Of a stretch of DNA of 64,000 bases, positions 53,451 through 62,869 are shown piece by piece; position 1 is the first letter of the stretch; each line of letters starts with the position of its first letter. The DNA comes from an uncultured Clostridia bacterium (GTDB lineage Bacteria > Bacillota > Clostridia > UBA1381), in NCBI GenBank assembly GCA_934476075.1, contig CAKSNH010000001.1:62001-126000 (forward strand). The letters run 5' to 3'. The notes beneath the pieces were generated by a model. That model had not been told where the DNA came from and searched no databases. It saw nothing but the letters and a program-made list of their open reading frames with translations. The translations under genes were made by a program, and so were the position numbers.

Positions 53451-56033
53451 TCAGCTTTCTGCATCGCATTTGCAAAGAATATCTATTACATCTTCGTCTA
53501 TGTACAATTTATTATTATTTATTTTACCCTGCGAATATGCCTCTGCAATTAGCTTTTCTACAAAATCTTTTAAATCCGCTCCGGACGGTCTGCTTCCATT
53601 ATATAAATTAGCAGCACGAGTATTTAATTCTGAGGTTTCTCCACCTTTCAACAGCCACCCTGTTTTTTCATTTTTAATATATTGATTTTTCAAATCAGCA
53701 ACATATTTGTTTCTAAATTTTTTATAAGCTATTGTAGCTAATGAATTATCAATAGTATTAACCTTACCATTTAATGATATAAATTGCTTTATCATTTCAA
53801 TGCCATTATTCTCACTCGGATTTTCCATTTCAATCTTATCATCAATTCTGCCTGCACGAATTACTGCTTCATCAAGTAATTCATAAAAATTTGTTGCCGC
53901 CATAAACAATACCTTAACTCTTGGATTTCGTAAGGTGTTTTCATCATCAAGATGTGTCAAGACCGTACCTCGTATTCTTGAATCCAGTTGTCGTATTGAT
54001 ACAAGAGAATCAAACTCATCAAAAAACAATAATACACCATCTTGTTCACAACATAACTCCGAAAGCTGCAATGCACTATTAAAAATATTACTGATAACTT
54101 GATTAGCATCACTAATATTTCCGCGTGTAAAGTTCTCGCTTGTAACCTTCATAAAATACAAATTATGCTCATTTGCCGCAGCATTTGCAATTTTAGATTT
54201 ACCATTGCCCGGCGGACCATACAATAGCATTCCTTTTCTGGGTCTGATTCCAAACTGCTCATATTTTTCTCTTTTTTGAAAATCAAATAAATCTATTTGC
54301 TTATTAATAGCTGTTTTTATGTTTTCACAACCAATTATATTATCATATTTTAAATCTTTTGATGGCTTTCGTATTTCAATTTGTAATTTATCTTGAAGTT
54401 CCCTTACTAAATTGCTCTCAAAAGCTTTTAATGCCTCATAAAATAAATCTTTTGTTTCTTTTTCACTTTTAAAATCTGAAATATTCTTAGTTTTTTTATT
54501 TGCTATACTTCTTAGATTTCCGATAAAAGTATTAATATCTCGTCCTGACATTCTGTTTGTCTTGTCCAAAAATTCATCTATAAATAAAAACTTATTAAAA
54601 TTAAAATTCTCTTTCTCCAACTTTTTAGAAAATAATTGTTTTCTTTGAACCTTATTCGGTAAAGGAATTTCTATCGGCACTCCCAATCTGCTTTTTATTG
54701 CCGAATCTAAAATATTTATTCTGTTAGTTGCCGCAACAACAAATACTTTGCTTTTTCCGCTTTGCATACCATCAATTTCAACCAAAAATTGATTGACCAT
54801 ATCTTTTGCAAAACTATCACTGTCCCCTCCGGCTGAATCTCTGCTCGGGAATACAGTATCTGCTTCATCTATAAAAATTATTGTTGGCTCATTTGCTCTT
54901 GCTTGCTGAAAAATTCTTTTTATCTTCGGACTGGTTTGACCTACATATTCCGCTTTCAAATCCGCTAACGTCGGACTCATAAAATAGCAATTTTTTTCAT
55001 TAGCCAACGCTTTAACCAAAAATGTTTTACCTGTTCCCGGAGGTCCTGTAAGAATTACACCTTTTGCCATTGGCTTGCCGGTAGTATCATTTAAAAATTC
55101 ATCAATTCGTTCTAATATATGATTTTTTATATCCTCGTCCAGAATTACGTCATCTAGGTAAACTTTTTCTTCAATATGCTTATCCAACGCACTTTCAAAA
55201 GCATCTTTATTTAGCACTCCGCTATTCTCTGTCATAACCCTGTCAAAAATTCTTAATGATTCTATAAGCGATTTTTCACCCGAAGCAACAGCCGAAGAGA
55301 TTTCTTTCAGGTTTTCAAAGAATGAATAATTAAGTTGTCTTCTATTTTGATAATTTTTAATATATTTTCTTAAATATGTATAATACACTTCATCTGACGA
55401 CGGTGAGCTTATCATACAAGTGTTTTGACCATCAATTTTAAAGTTATATTGTTTTAGCATTTGTACTTCTTCAATAGTAACTATAATGGTCACATTTTTT
55501 AATGCTGCTAATTCTTTCAGTTTTTCAATATATCCCAATTCATTATCATTTGCTGATTTATATAGACCTGTTGTCCATTCATAATCTTCAAAGAAAAATA
55601 CAAATTTCTTTTTAGTTTTACTTTTACATAAATCAACCATTCTTAATAATGAATTATAACTACCTGTATTCGTATCAGCATTATCTATTGCCGATTGAGT
55701 CTCAGAATTTTCTTGTTTATTTGTATTATTGTCCAGTGACATACCATCCGAATCATCACCGACAGTTTCTGAACCGCTAAAAAGTTCATCTGCACAATTT
55801 ATAATATTATCTTCATTTATTTTAAACGCATCACAAGTATCATTTTTAAAATAAAGATAATAATTGTATTGTTTTTCTTTCAAAAAGTAATCTTTTAATG
55901 TTTCTTGTATATTCTTTACTCCGCTAAATAAATCATAGTAAAAATAATCATGTATATATTCACCGTATAAAAAGAAAACATTTTCGCCCTTGTCTATTCC
56001 TTTGCTTATATTTACAATTACTCTATTTTCCAT
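53451..56033 (-). CDS. Double AAA+ ATPase (CDC48/VCP-like)
   Basis: An 860-residue protein with two AAA+ modules. Walker A GPPGTGKT at 330-337 and Walker B FIDEAD at 387-392 form the first; GPPGNGKS at 606-613 and FFDEFD at 670-675 the second, with an arginine-finger-like AGRIDD after it. Both ATP sites look intact. The first 300 residues are not recognised and begin with an acidic, Asn/Ser-rich stretch around 90-125. The layout resembles CDC48/FtsH-type unfoldases without a protease domain. The gene overlaps its upstream neighbour by 1 nt (TAATG). Confidence 0.85.
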   Translation of the reverse strand: MENRVIVNISKGIDKGENVFFLYGEYIHDYFYYDLFSGVKNIQETLKDYFLKEKQYNYYLYFKNDTCDAFKINEDNIINCADELFSGSETVGDDSDGMSLDNNTNKQENSETQSAIDNADTNTGSYNSLLRMVDLCKSKTKKKFVFFFEDYEWTTGLYKSANDNELGYIEKLKELAALKNVTIIVTIEEVQMLKQYNFKIDGQNTCMISSPSSDEVYYTYLRKYIKNYQNRRQLNYSFFENLKEISSAVASGEKSLIESLRIFDRVMTENSGVLNKDAFESALDKHIEEKVYLDDVILDEDIKNHILERIDEFLNDTTGKPMAKGVILTGPPGTGKTFLVKALANEKNCYFMSPTLADLKAEYVGQTSPKIKRIFQQARANEPTIIFIDEADTVFPSRDSAGGDSDSFAKDMVNQFLVEIDGMQSGKSKVFVVAATNRINILDSAIKSRLGVPIEIPLPNKVQRKQLFSKKLEKENFNFNKFLFIDEFLDKTNRMSGRDINTFIGNLRSIANKKTKNISDFKSEKETKDLFYEALKAFESNLVRELQDKLQIEIRKPSKDLKYDNIIGCENIKTAINKQIDLFDFQKREKYEQFGIRPRKGMLLYGPPGNGKSKIANAAANEHNLYFMKVTSENFTRGNISDANQVISNIFNSALQLSELCCEQDGVLLFFDEFDSLVSIRQLDSRIRGTVLTHLDDENTLRNPRVKVLFMAATNFYELLDEAVIRAGRIDDKIEMENPSENNGIEMIKQFISLNGKVNTIDNSLATIAYKKFRNKYVADLKNQYIKNEKTGWLLKGGETSELNTRAANLYNGSRPSGADLKDFVEKLIAEAYSQGKINNNKLYIDEDVIDILCKCDAES

Positions 56034-56758
56034 TACTTATCAGCCTCATCTTCCGGTAATGCTTGTATTGCAGCACTAAGCTTTTTAAGTGCATCTGTTA
56101 ATTTCTCATCTTTACAATCTTTTTCCTTTTTTAGTTCAGATTGAATTGTTTTTAGTTCAGATTTCGCTTTATTTCTTATATCTTTATACTTTTGTATTTC
56201 TTTTTCTATCTTTTCTTTTTCACTTCTTAAATTTTCCTCAGATGCTTCACTTTTTAATTTATCACATTCCAGCTTTAATGCATTGACCTCTGCTATCAGT
56301 TCCTTATGTCTTTCCTTTAATTCTCTCAGGTTTTCACGTTCAGCATTAAACGACTCTTTCTTTTTCTCCAACGCATCAATCTGGCTTTGCAATTCTGTTT
56401 TACTATCATTAAAATCTTGACTGCCTGAACACATAGTTTTAAATTTATTAAATGATTTCGACATTGTATCTGATACATCAAGCCAATTTATCATATCATT
56501 TTTCATATCAATGGGAGTAATACTATTCATGACTCCTGACAAAATATTTTCAGACATTGGATATAATTTTACTAAACTTTTTATCAAATTTACTTTTCTT
56601 TCATTTTCACATTCGATAATATAGTTAATTATGTTATTTACATTCTCTGTTTCTGAATAATAATTAAAGCTTTGCAGTGCCGCTATATTGTTTGTTATAT
56701 TTTTTAAAGGATTTTCTTTTTCCAATGCACTTATAACATCTTCCACTCTAAATTCCAT
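56033..56758 (-). CDS. Coiled-coil protein of the Hsp70/AAA+ operon
   Basis: A 241-residue protein not recognised by family. Its N-terminal 110 residues are helical (NITNNIAALQSFNYYSETENV); from about 120 to 220 it is a continuous coiled coil (ALEKKKESFNAE, EKEIQKYKDIRNKAKSELK). It overlaps the AAA+ gene by 1 nt and may be an adaptor for it. No signal peptide or membrane segment. Confidence 0.6.
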   Translation of the reverse strand: MEFRVEDVISALEKENPLKNITNNIAALQSFNYYSETENVNNIINYIIECENERKVNLIKSLVKLYPMSENILSGVMNSITPIDMKNDMINWLDVSDTMSKSFNKFKTMCSGSQDFNDSKTELQSQIDALEKKKESFNAERENLRELKERHKELIAEVNALKLECDKLKSEASEENLRSEKEKIEKEIQKYKDIRNKAKSELKTIQSELKKEKDCKDEKLTDALKKLSAAIQALPEDEADK

Positions 56759-56778
56759 TTAACTTACCCCCTAATAAA

Positions 56779-58281
56779 TCATTTATTTTGACTTACTCCT
56801 TGTGTTGTCCCTTTAACTTTTGCAATTCTGTTGCCTTCATTTATCGACACACCGTTTTTTGTTATATCTTCTATAAATATACCTTGCTCTGCAATTTGTT
56901 TTCTTATATCTCCCCACGGTTTAGCACAAGTTCCGCTTACACTTTCACGGTGATAAATATCAATAATCGGCTTACCATTATCATCAACTGTTACTTTATC
57001 AAATTTAATACTTTCATCACCGACTTTACATTCAATGCAATAACCATCATCAATGTCAGTATTTTTTGTTACTGTAACATCATAATTCAATCCAAGCATC
57101 GCTTGTTTAATTCTCAACATACTATCTATTGTTTTCATCATACATTCATGTTTATTTGTCGCAAAATCCGATGCTTGGTTTACTAAACTGTTTAACTTAT
57201 TAATATTTATTTCTGCTTCATCAAATTTATCATTTTTAAATAAACTTGTTACTTCATTCATTAATTTATTAATTTCACCAACATATTTCCCTTTTGCATA
57301 TTGTGATAAAAATTCAGATAAAGTGTGTTTTTGTTTTTCGCTGATTTTTTTAAACTCATCAGTCGGGTGCGTGTATATCTTATTGTTCAATCTTTCCTGC
57401 AAACTTATTATTTGTGCATTAACCGCTCCTTGACGCTGTAAATATTCGCTATATCTTTTATTCAATTCATTTTTATAAGTTTCAACATTTGTGAGCATAT
57501 TTTTGTAATTGGCAATAACTTTTTTATCTTCTAATTTAATAAATTGCTCAATTTCACTTTTTAATGCTTTATATTCTTCTTCTAAAAATTTAATAGCAAT
57601 ATTGCTGTCTATATCATTAAAACTTTTTTCAATAACTGTCTTCAATTCTGACGCTTGTTCACGCATTTTTACAATATCTTTTGCTTTTTTTTCTATTGCT
57701 TCTATATCCTCGGATAGTTTTACACTATGGTTTAATATTTCGTTGAAATCCGATACAGCCACATTTGCATTGCTTATATACGTTGAGCATTGATTTTTAA
57801 AAGCAGCAGCTTTATTTGATAAACGTTTATATTCTTTTTGCACATCATTTGCTTGTGCATATTCACTATCGCAATACCATGGGTCACTTCTTCCCTGCGA
57901 CCTAATAATTTGCTGAATACTGTTTCTTATTTTTTCAGCATTCAAATCAACATTTTTATACTCATTATTAATTTTTGCATATTCCGCATTTACTGTATTT
58001 ACGTCATAGTCAATCTTTTTAGACTTAAATGAATTCTTTAAAAGTTCACATTCTTTTTCTAATTTTTCTGCTATTTCCGGAAATTCGGTATGTACTTCAT
58101 CTGATACAGTCGACTTCATATTATCTAATTTTGCCAAAATCTCATTACGTTTTTTATCAGCATTTTCAATAGTATTTACTGCCTGTGTATGTATACTATT
58201 TAAAATATCTATTGATAGCTTTCTTGTCATTTCTCCGTTATTCAAAAGAGAATTTACTTCCGATGCTTTTCTTCCGCTCAT
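56779..58281 (-). CDS. Long coiled-coil protein with small C-terminal domain
   Basis: A 500-residue protein that is helical throughout, with coiled-coil segments at about 30-130 and 180-400. The last 100 residues (CIECKVGDESIKFDKVTVDDNG, then DIYHRESVSGTCAKPW) look like a compact globular domain containing two Cys. Not recognised. The order and short spacing tie it to the radical SAM gene upstream. It could be a scaffold. Confidence 0.6.
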   Translation of the reverse strand: MSGRKASEVNSLLNNGEMTRKLSIDILNSIHTQAVNTIENADKKRNEILAKLDNMKSTVSDEVHTEFPEIAEKLEKECELLKNSFKSKKIDYDVNTVNAEYAKINNEYKNVDLNAEKIRNSIQQIIRSQGRSDPWYCDSEYAQANDVQKEYKRLSNKAAAFKNQCSTYISNANVAVSDFNEILNHSVKLSEDIEAIEKKAKDIVKMREQASELKTVIEKSFNDIDSNIAIKFLEEEYKALKSEIEQFIKLEDKKVIANYKNMLTNVETYKNELNKRYSEYLQRQGAVNAQIISLQERLNNKIYTHPTDEFKKISEKQKHTLSEFLSQYAKGKYVGEINKLMNEVTSLFKNDKFDEAEININKLNSLVNQASDFATNKHECMMKTIDSMLRIKQAMLGLNYDVTVTKNTDIDDGYCIECKVGDESIKFDKVTVDDNGKPIIDIYHRESVSGTCAKPWGDIRKQIAEQGIFIEDITKNGVSINEGNRIAKVKGTTQGVSQNK

Positions 58282-58286
58282 TTTAA

Positions 58287-58880
58287 TTACCCTCCCAATT
58301 TATCCATAAAATCCTCATAAAAACCAACCGGTGGTATTCCCACAAAGTAAACATCACCTGAATTTGATATTTTAAACGAGAACTCTCTCTTTTTGGAATT
58401 TAATATGTCATTTTTATATTGCTTATATTTATCTGTAAAAAATATAATTCTCTGATTATCCGACCCTCTATACATAGAATTATTGTTTAACGTTTCTATA
58501 TATTCTCCATCGATAAAAATATCAGTATTAATAAATATATTTTCTGCACGTTCACCATACATATCTAATAATTCTTCTATTTTATATCCTGAAAAAATCA
58601 TTACATCCAGCTTTGTTTTGCTTTTAATTAATGATATAAGTTTGCCTAATTCATCTATCTGCAAAAAAGGCTCTCCGCCGCTTACAGTAATTCCGGTCAA
58701 ATTATCACTTGATAATATATCTTTTAATATATCATCAAGTGATTTTTCATATCCGCCTGTTAAATCCCAGCCCTCCGGATTTATGCACCCTTTACATCTT
58801 TTATGACAGCCTTGCACCCATATTACATATCTTATTCCCGGACCTAATGATGTAGTTACTGTTTCATAACTCAACCGCAT
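58287..58880 (-). CDS. Small radical SAM protein (NrdG-type activase)
   Basis: A 197-residue protein with the radical SAM cluster motif C-x3-C-x2-C (WVQGCHKRCKGC) and the SAM-binding segment TVSGGEPFLQ. Size and pattern resemble anaerobic ribonucleotide reductase or formate-lyase activating enzymes. ATG at 58880 was preferred to a TTG 21 nt upstream. No glycyl radical enzyme is encoded nearby, so the substrate is unknown; one of the partner proteins could be modified. Confidence 0.82.
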   Translation of the reverse strand: MRLSYETVTTSLGPGIRYVIWVQGCHKRCKGCINPEGWDLTGGYEKSLDDILKDILSSDNLTGITVSGGEPFLQIDELGKLISLIKSKTKLDVMIFSGYKIEELLDMYGERAENIFINTDIFIDGEYIETLNNNSMYRGSDNQRIIFFTDKYKQYKNDILNSKKREFSFKISNSGDVYFVGIPPVGFYEDFMDKLGG

Positions 58881-58890
58881 TATATCACAC

Positions 58891-60357
58891 TCATTCTTCA
58901 ATAATTGCTTTTTTCTCTATATCTCGTCCTGTACTCATTCTTAAAGCCGGAACATATAGTTTATTTGCTGTCGTTAAATTTCTATTTTGATAATCATTAA
59001 GAACCATCATTGACTTTCTGTCAAATGATATTGCCGCTCCGGCATCCATTCCCAAACAATCAAGTGCATCGAACTCTGCATACTGTTCACCATATTTTTC
59101 TTTATAATATGTATTAATCGTTTTTACCAGTTTTAATTCATCTTCTGTAATTGTTTCTTTGTGTTCTTCTTTATATCGTTTCATTGAATCGTATACCAAT
59201 CTGGCAAATGTAAATTCCCATGCAAAACGATTTACAAATACTATCGTATCCTCAACCGACAATTTATCGGATTTTGTAATTCCTAATTCTTCATTAAATA
59301 AATAATCCATAGACGGACACGCATATGCCAATTTTGCAATTTGCATAAACGGTTTTACCGAATCATCGAAACTTGTTATAGTTTTTTCGTATTGATTTTT
59401 CAAATCTTTTTGAACTGATAGTTCTTTTTCCAACTCATTTACTTTCTCAACATTATCTTCTTTGAGTTGCTCAATTTCTTGATTAAATCTATTTCTAATA
59501 TTTGTTACCTTTTCATCAATTTCCAACTGATTTTTTTGCAGAGTTAATTTGTTTTCTTCTTTTATTTTCTCTATATCTTGCTCTAAACTTGTCTTTTCAC
59601 TTTCTAAATTGCTGTTTTTTTGCAATAATTCATTTTCTGTTTTATCTTTTTTCGCCAATTCTTTTTCTGTATCTAATTTATAATCGGCAAATGATTGTTT
59701 TTCAGCTTTTAAACTATTTTTTAAGTCGAGAACCTCATTTTCCAAATCATTATTTTTCTTTTTTAATCTTGATTTTTCCGCTTTAATATTATTTAAATCA
59801 TTTTTTAAAAGCTGCCATTCTTCATCATACTTATTATCACTATCTTTTATTAATCTTTTAAAAAATTTTTTTATCCTTCTGCAAATCCCCACTTCGTCAC
59901 CCTCTTCATCTATATTCAGTATTTCCAATTCATTTATTCTTTCTTCAATTTTTCTTTCAAATTCTAGTTTGGCATCACTTACTGCTTGTTCAACTTCTTT
60001 ATGATATATAGTATCTCTGTTATCTAATACATTGCTTAAAATTCTCGCCATATCATTTTCTTTGAGTAATGATTCTTGCATTTTGGCATAAACTGTATCT
60101 GCTATTTTGGTATATAGACTATCACTATTTTTTAAAGCCTCTGCCATTGCTTTTTGTATGTCGTCATTATCAAGTTCCTCCGGTAATTCTTGAAACTTTT
60201 CATCAATCTTTGTTAATACCATATTTGATATTTCTTCAGTTGTTATCGACTTAGGGTATTTATTTATTTTTTCTATTATCGTATCTAATTTCTCATTAAC
60301 TACATTTTTAGTTTTGTATTGGCTGTTCTCAGCGTCTGACAAATTATTATATTCCAT
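58891..60357 (-). CDS. Coiled-coil protein with conserved C-terminal domain
   Basis: A 488-residue protein. About 170-330 is a long coiled coil (Lys/Glu-rich); the C-terminal 150 residues (FMQIAKLAYACPSMDYLFNE, VFVNRFAWEFTFARLVYDSM, CLGMDAGAAISFDRKSMM) are globular and not recognised. It follows the Hsp70 gene by about 16 nt. A nucleotide-exchange or adaptor role for the Hsp70 is possible but unsupported. GTG at 60369 is an alternative start. Confidence 0.65.
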   Translation of the reverse strand: MEYNNLSDAENSQYKTKNVVNEKLDTIIEKINKYPKSITTEEISNMVLTKIDEKFQELPEELDNDDIQKAMAEALKNSDSLYTKIADTVYAKMQESLLKENDMARILSNVLDNRDTIYHKEVEQAVSDAKLEFERKIEERINELEILNIDEEGDEVGICRRIKKFFKRLIKDSDNKYDEEWQLLKNDLNNIKAEKSRLKKKNNDLENEVLDLKNSLKAEKQSFADYKLDTEKELAKKDKTENELLQKNSNLESEKTSLEQDIEKIKEENKLTLQKNQLEIDEKVTNIRNRFNQEIEQLKEDNVEKVNELEKELSVQKDLKNQYEKTITSFDDSVKPFMQIAKLAYACPSMDYLFNEELGITKSDKLSVEDTIVFVNRFAWEFTFARLVYDSMKRYKEEHKETITEDELKLVKTINTYYKEKYGEQYAEFDALDCLGMDAGAAISFDRKSMMVLNDYQNRNLTTANKLYVPALRMSTGRDIEKKAIIEE

Positions 60358-60373
60358 AATTATCTGCACCCTT

Positions 60374-62863
60374 TCATACTAAATTAATTGTTTTTATATC
60401 CAATTCACTATCATCTGTCGGTGTATTTTCCGAATCAAAAATACAATAATCCAATTTTATTTCATCATGTATTCTAATATATAAAGATTTACCTATTTGA
60501 CCTGTTGTATCAATAGTATAACTTTTTGCATCAGCTTCTTCTTCCGGCAGCGTTTCGGCATAATATAAATCAATTTTTTCATTTTTGATATTTCTGAATT
60601 TCTTCCAATCCTTATTATTATCATTTTTATTAATTATTGATTTAAATTTACCTGTTCCATGATTAATAAAACCTACATAATATTTATACATTAATGACTT
60701 CATATTCACTATAAAATTATTCAATTTTAATTGCCCAAAAGCCACTGCTGTTTTTGGTGTAATTGCATATCGGCTATATGTACCTCCATCTGACGTTTCA
60801 TCTACTAAATTAATATTATTATTTCCGGCAAATACGTCAGACATATTCTTTTCGACAAATTTACTTCTTGAACTGTTTCCGGCTTTAAAAATGTATACAT
60901 TTTTCGATGAATAATTTTTAATATCTGAAAAAGACTTATCCATTTCATTTTTAAATGCATTTACTGTTTCCTTTATTATTTCATCTAATTCTGTTTCAAT
61001 GTCCTCAACATCATACGCCAAATCGACAGTTATCATCTGACCATCTAAATCGAACAAGTCGCATTTTATTGGACTTTTCACCATATCATCTCGTCCTTCA
61101 AATATCGGTCTGGACACCAATTCGTTAATTTTATTCATATTCGCACGGGTAAAGTCAGATGGAACTACTAATTTTTCCGGCATTTCATCCGGCAATTTTT
61201 CACCGTAAGGTTGTGTTATAGGAATATTATCTTCGCACATATTTTTCATATTTTTTATGTATGTTTTGAATGACATACGTTCAATCAATTTTTCACCACC
61301 AATATCCTCACGACCTCCTACACCGAGAATATCAATTATTAAATCATCATCCGTATTTGTAGCCGTACCATACGAAAAATCCAAAGTACCTCCGCCAAAA
61401 TCATATACAGCAAACATCTTTTGTTCGTCTTCATCTATGGTAAAATGTTTTGAACCACATAATGCACCTATATATGCAATCGGCTCACTAAATTTCATTT
61501 TAACGTCAACTCTATCTCTTAACGTTGTAGGCACAGAGCGTTTCAAACCATATTTTAAGGAGTTTTCCAAAGTTTGTTTTATTTTATTGTTAAATTTTAC
61601 AGGACTGGTAATTTGAAATTCAGTAAATATTTTTTCATGTTTTGATACATCATTTATTGCTCGCCCAATTAAATAACCATATAGTGCAACCGCATCTAAA
61701 TGTGATTCATCTTGTTTTTCCGGGTCGGTTGTAATATATATGTATTTTCTGTCTTTTGAATTGAACGGATTTATGTCTATTTCTTTTCCTTCTTGCAATA
61801 TCTGATACGGAATCATTTTTATAAGCGTCAATATAGCGTTTATCTCTTTCTTTTGAGCATCACCCAAAAGTTCTTTGACATTATAGCCAAAATCGAAATC
61901 GTCCCGCATTTTACTATCATAATTTTCAGCAATACCTTTTTTTATGATAGGGGTATATTGATTTTCATCTTTCCATTCTTCATATAAATTCTCCCAATTA
62001 AATATCATAAGATTTGTCGGATTTTCATATTTTCGTGTTACGTTTGCATCAGACGAATCGCTATTTGAAATTGTCAAAAGTTCAATATCTTTATCTCCTT
62101 TAATTGCAACACACGTAGACGATGTACCAAAATCCACAGACGCCGGATTTGGGCTGACTAATTCGCAATATCCCGGATTAGTATTTCTTACAGTAATAAT
62201 TATCGGAAATTTAATTATTCTTTCCTTGCCTATATTACAGTCACATATAACTTCTATATCACCATTAAATTGCAAATATTTGCTTTTTAAATGTTCGTCT
62301 GTAAAAGCTTTTCCCAATTCATTTGTGTTAATCGGAATAATTACATTATTGTCATCTTTATTCATAATAATTTTATTTGTTGTAAAATTCTGTTCTCTGC
62401 AAATTTCATCATTAATTTTTTTAAAATTTATTCGCACAGCAACATTTTCTGTGTCATCACCATAAATATTTTCTAAATCTAAAAATTCTATTTTAAATTT
62501 TCTTTTTCCGCTGTTCGCCCATATACCATGAATTTTACTCATTAAATTTTCTTGCAGTATAGCATCACTACCCAATAATTCTTGGTCTGTTATGTCTGAA
62601 TATTTAACAGTCGGTACAGGTCCTACACCTGCATCCAAAGATAAAATACCATCATTTGTCCAGTCTTCTAATTTTTTAATTATCTCGTCTGCATTATCTA
62701 TTGAAACTCGTTCCTCATCATCACAGAAATATTCCATTTGCATTTTATCATTAAAATTTGGAGTAGATATTTCCGGAAAACTCTTGCCATTACCTTTATA
62801 TTCAATAACCACTTCTTGGTCTTTTTCTGTAAACTTTAAATTAATTTGTTCTATCTTGCCCAT
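60374..62863 (-). CDS. Divergent Hsp70/actin-like ATPase
   Basis: An 829-residue protein. The first 240 residues form a beta-rich domain not recognised. The ATPase core begins at the phosphate-1 loop SVDFGTSST (about 243), continues to phosphate-2 AVYDFGGGTLDFSYG (about 485) and the adenosine motif FKAGNSSRSKF (about 659). There is a large insertion between the two phosphate loops, and no canonical DnaK substrate-binding domain follows. AAGGAG lies upstream of the ATG. It probably acts as an ATP-dependent switch in the module. Confidence 0.8.
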   Translation of the reverse strand: MGKIEQINLKFTEKDQEVVIEYKGNGKSFPEISTPNFNDKMQMEYFCDDEERVSIDNADEIIKKLEDWTNDGILSLDAGVGPVPTVKYSDITDQELLGSDAILQENLMSKIHGIWANSGKRKFKIEFLDLENIYGDDTENVAVRINFKKINDEICREQNFTTNKIIMNKDDNNVIIPINTNELGKAFTDEHLKSKYLQFNGDIEVICDCNIGKERIIKFPIIITVRNTNPGYCELVSPNPASVDFGTSSTCVAIKGDKDIELLTISNSDSSDANVTRKYENPTNLMIFNWENLYEEWKDENQYTPIIKKGIAENYDSKMRDDFDFGYNVKELLGDAQKKEINAILTLIKMIPYQILQEGKEIDINPFNSKDRKYIYITTDPEKQDESHLDAVALYGYLIGRAINDVSKHEKIFTEFQITSPVKFNNKIKQTLENSLKYGLKRSVPTTLRDRVDVKMKFSEPIAYIGALCGSKHFTIDEDEQKMFAVYDFGGGTLDFSYGTATNTDDDLIIDILGVGGREDIGGEKLIERMSFKTYIKNMKNMCEDNIPITQPYGEKLPDEMPEKLVVPSDFTRANMNKINELVSRPIFEGRDDMVKSPIKCDLFDLDGQMITVDLAYDVEDIETELDEIIKETVNAFKNEMDKSFSDIKNYSSKNVYIFKAGNSSRSKFVEKNMSDVFAGNNNINLVDETSDGGTYSRYAITPKTAVAFGQLKLNNFIVNMKSLMYKYYVGFINHGTGKFKSIINKNDNNKDWKKFRNIKNEKIDLYYAETLPEEEADAKSYTIDTTGQIGKSLYIRIHDEIKLDYCIFDSENTPTDDSELDIKTINLV

Positions 62864-62869
62864 TATTCC

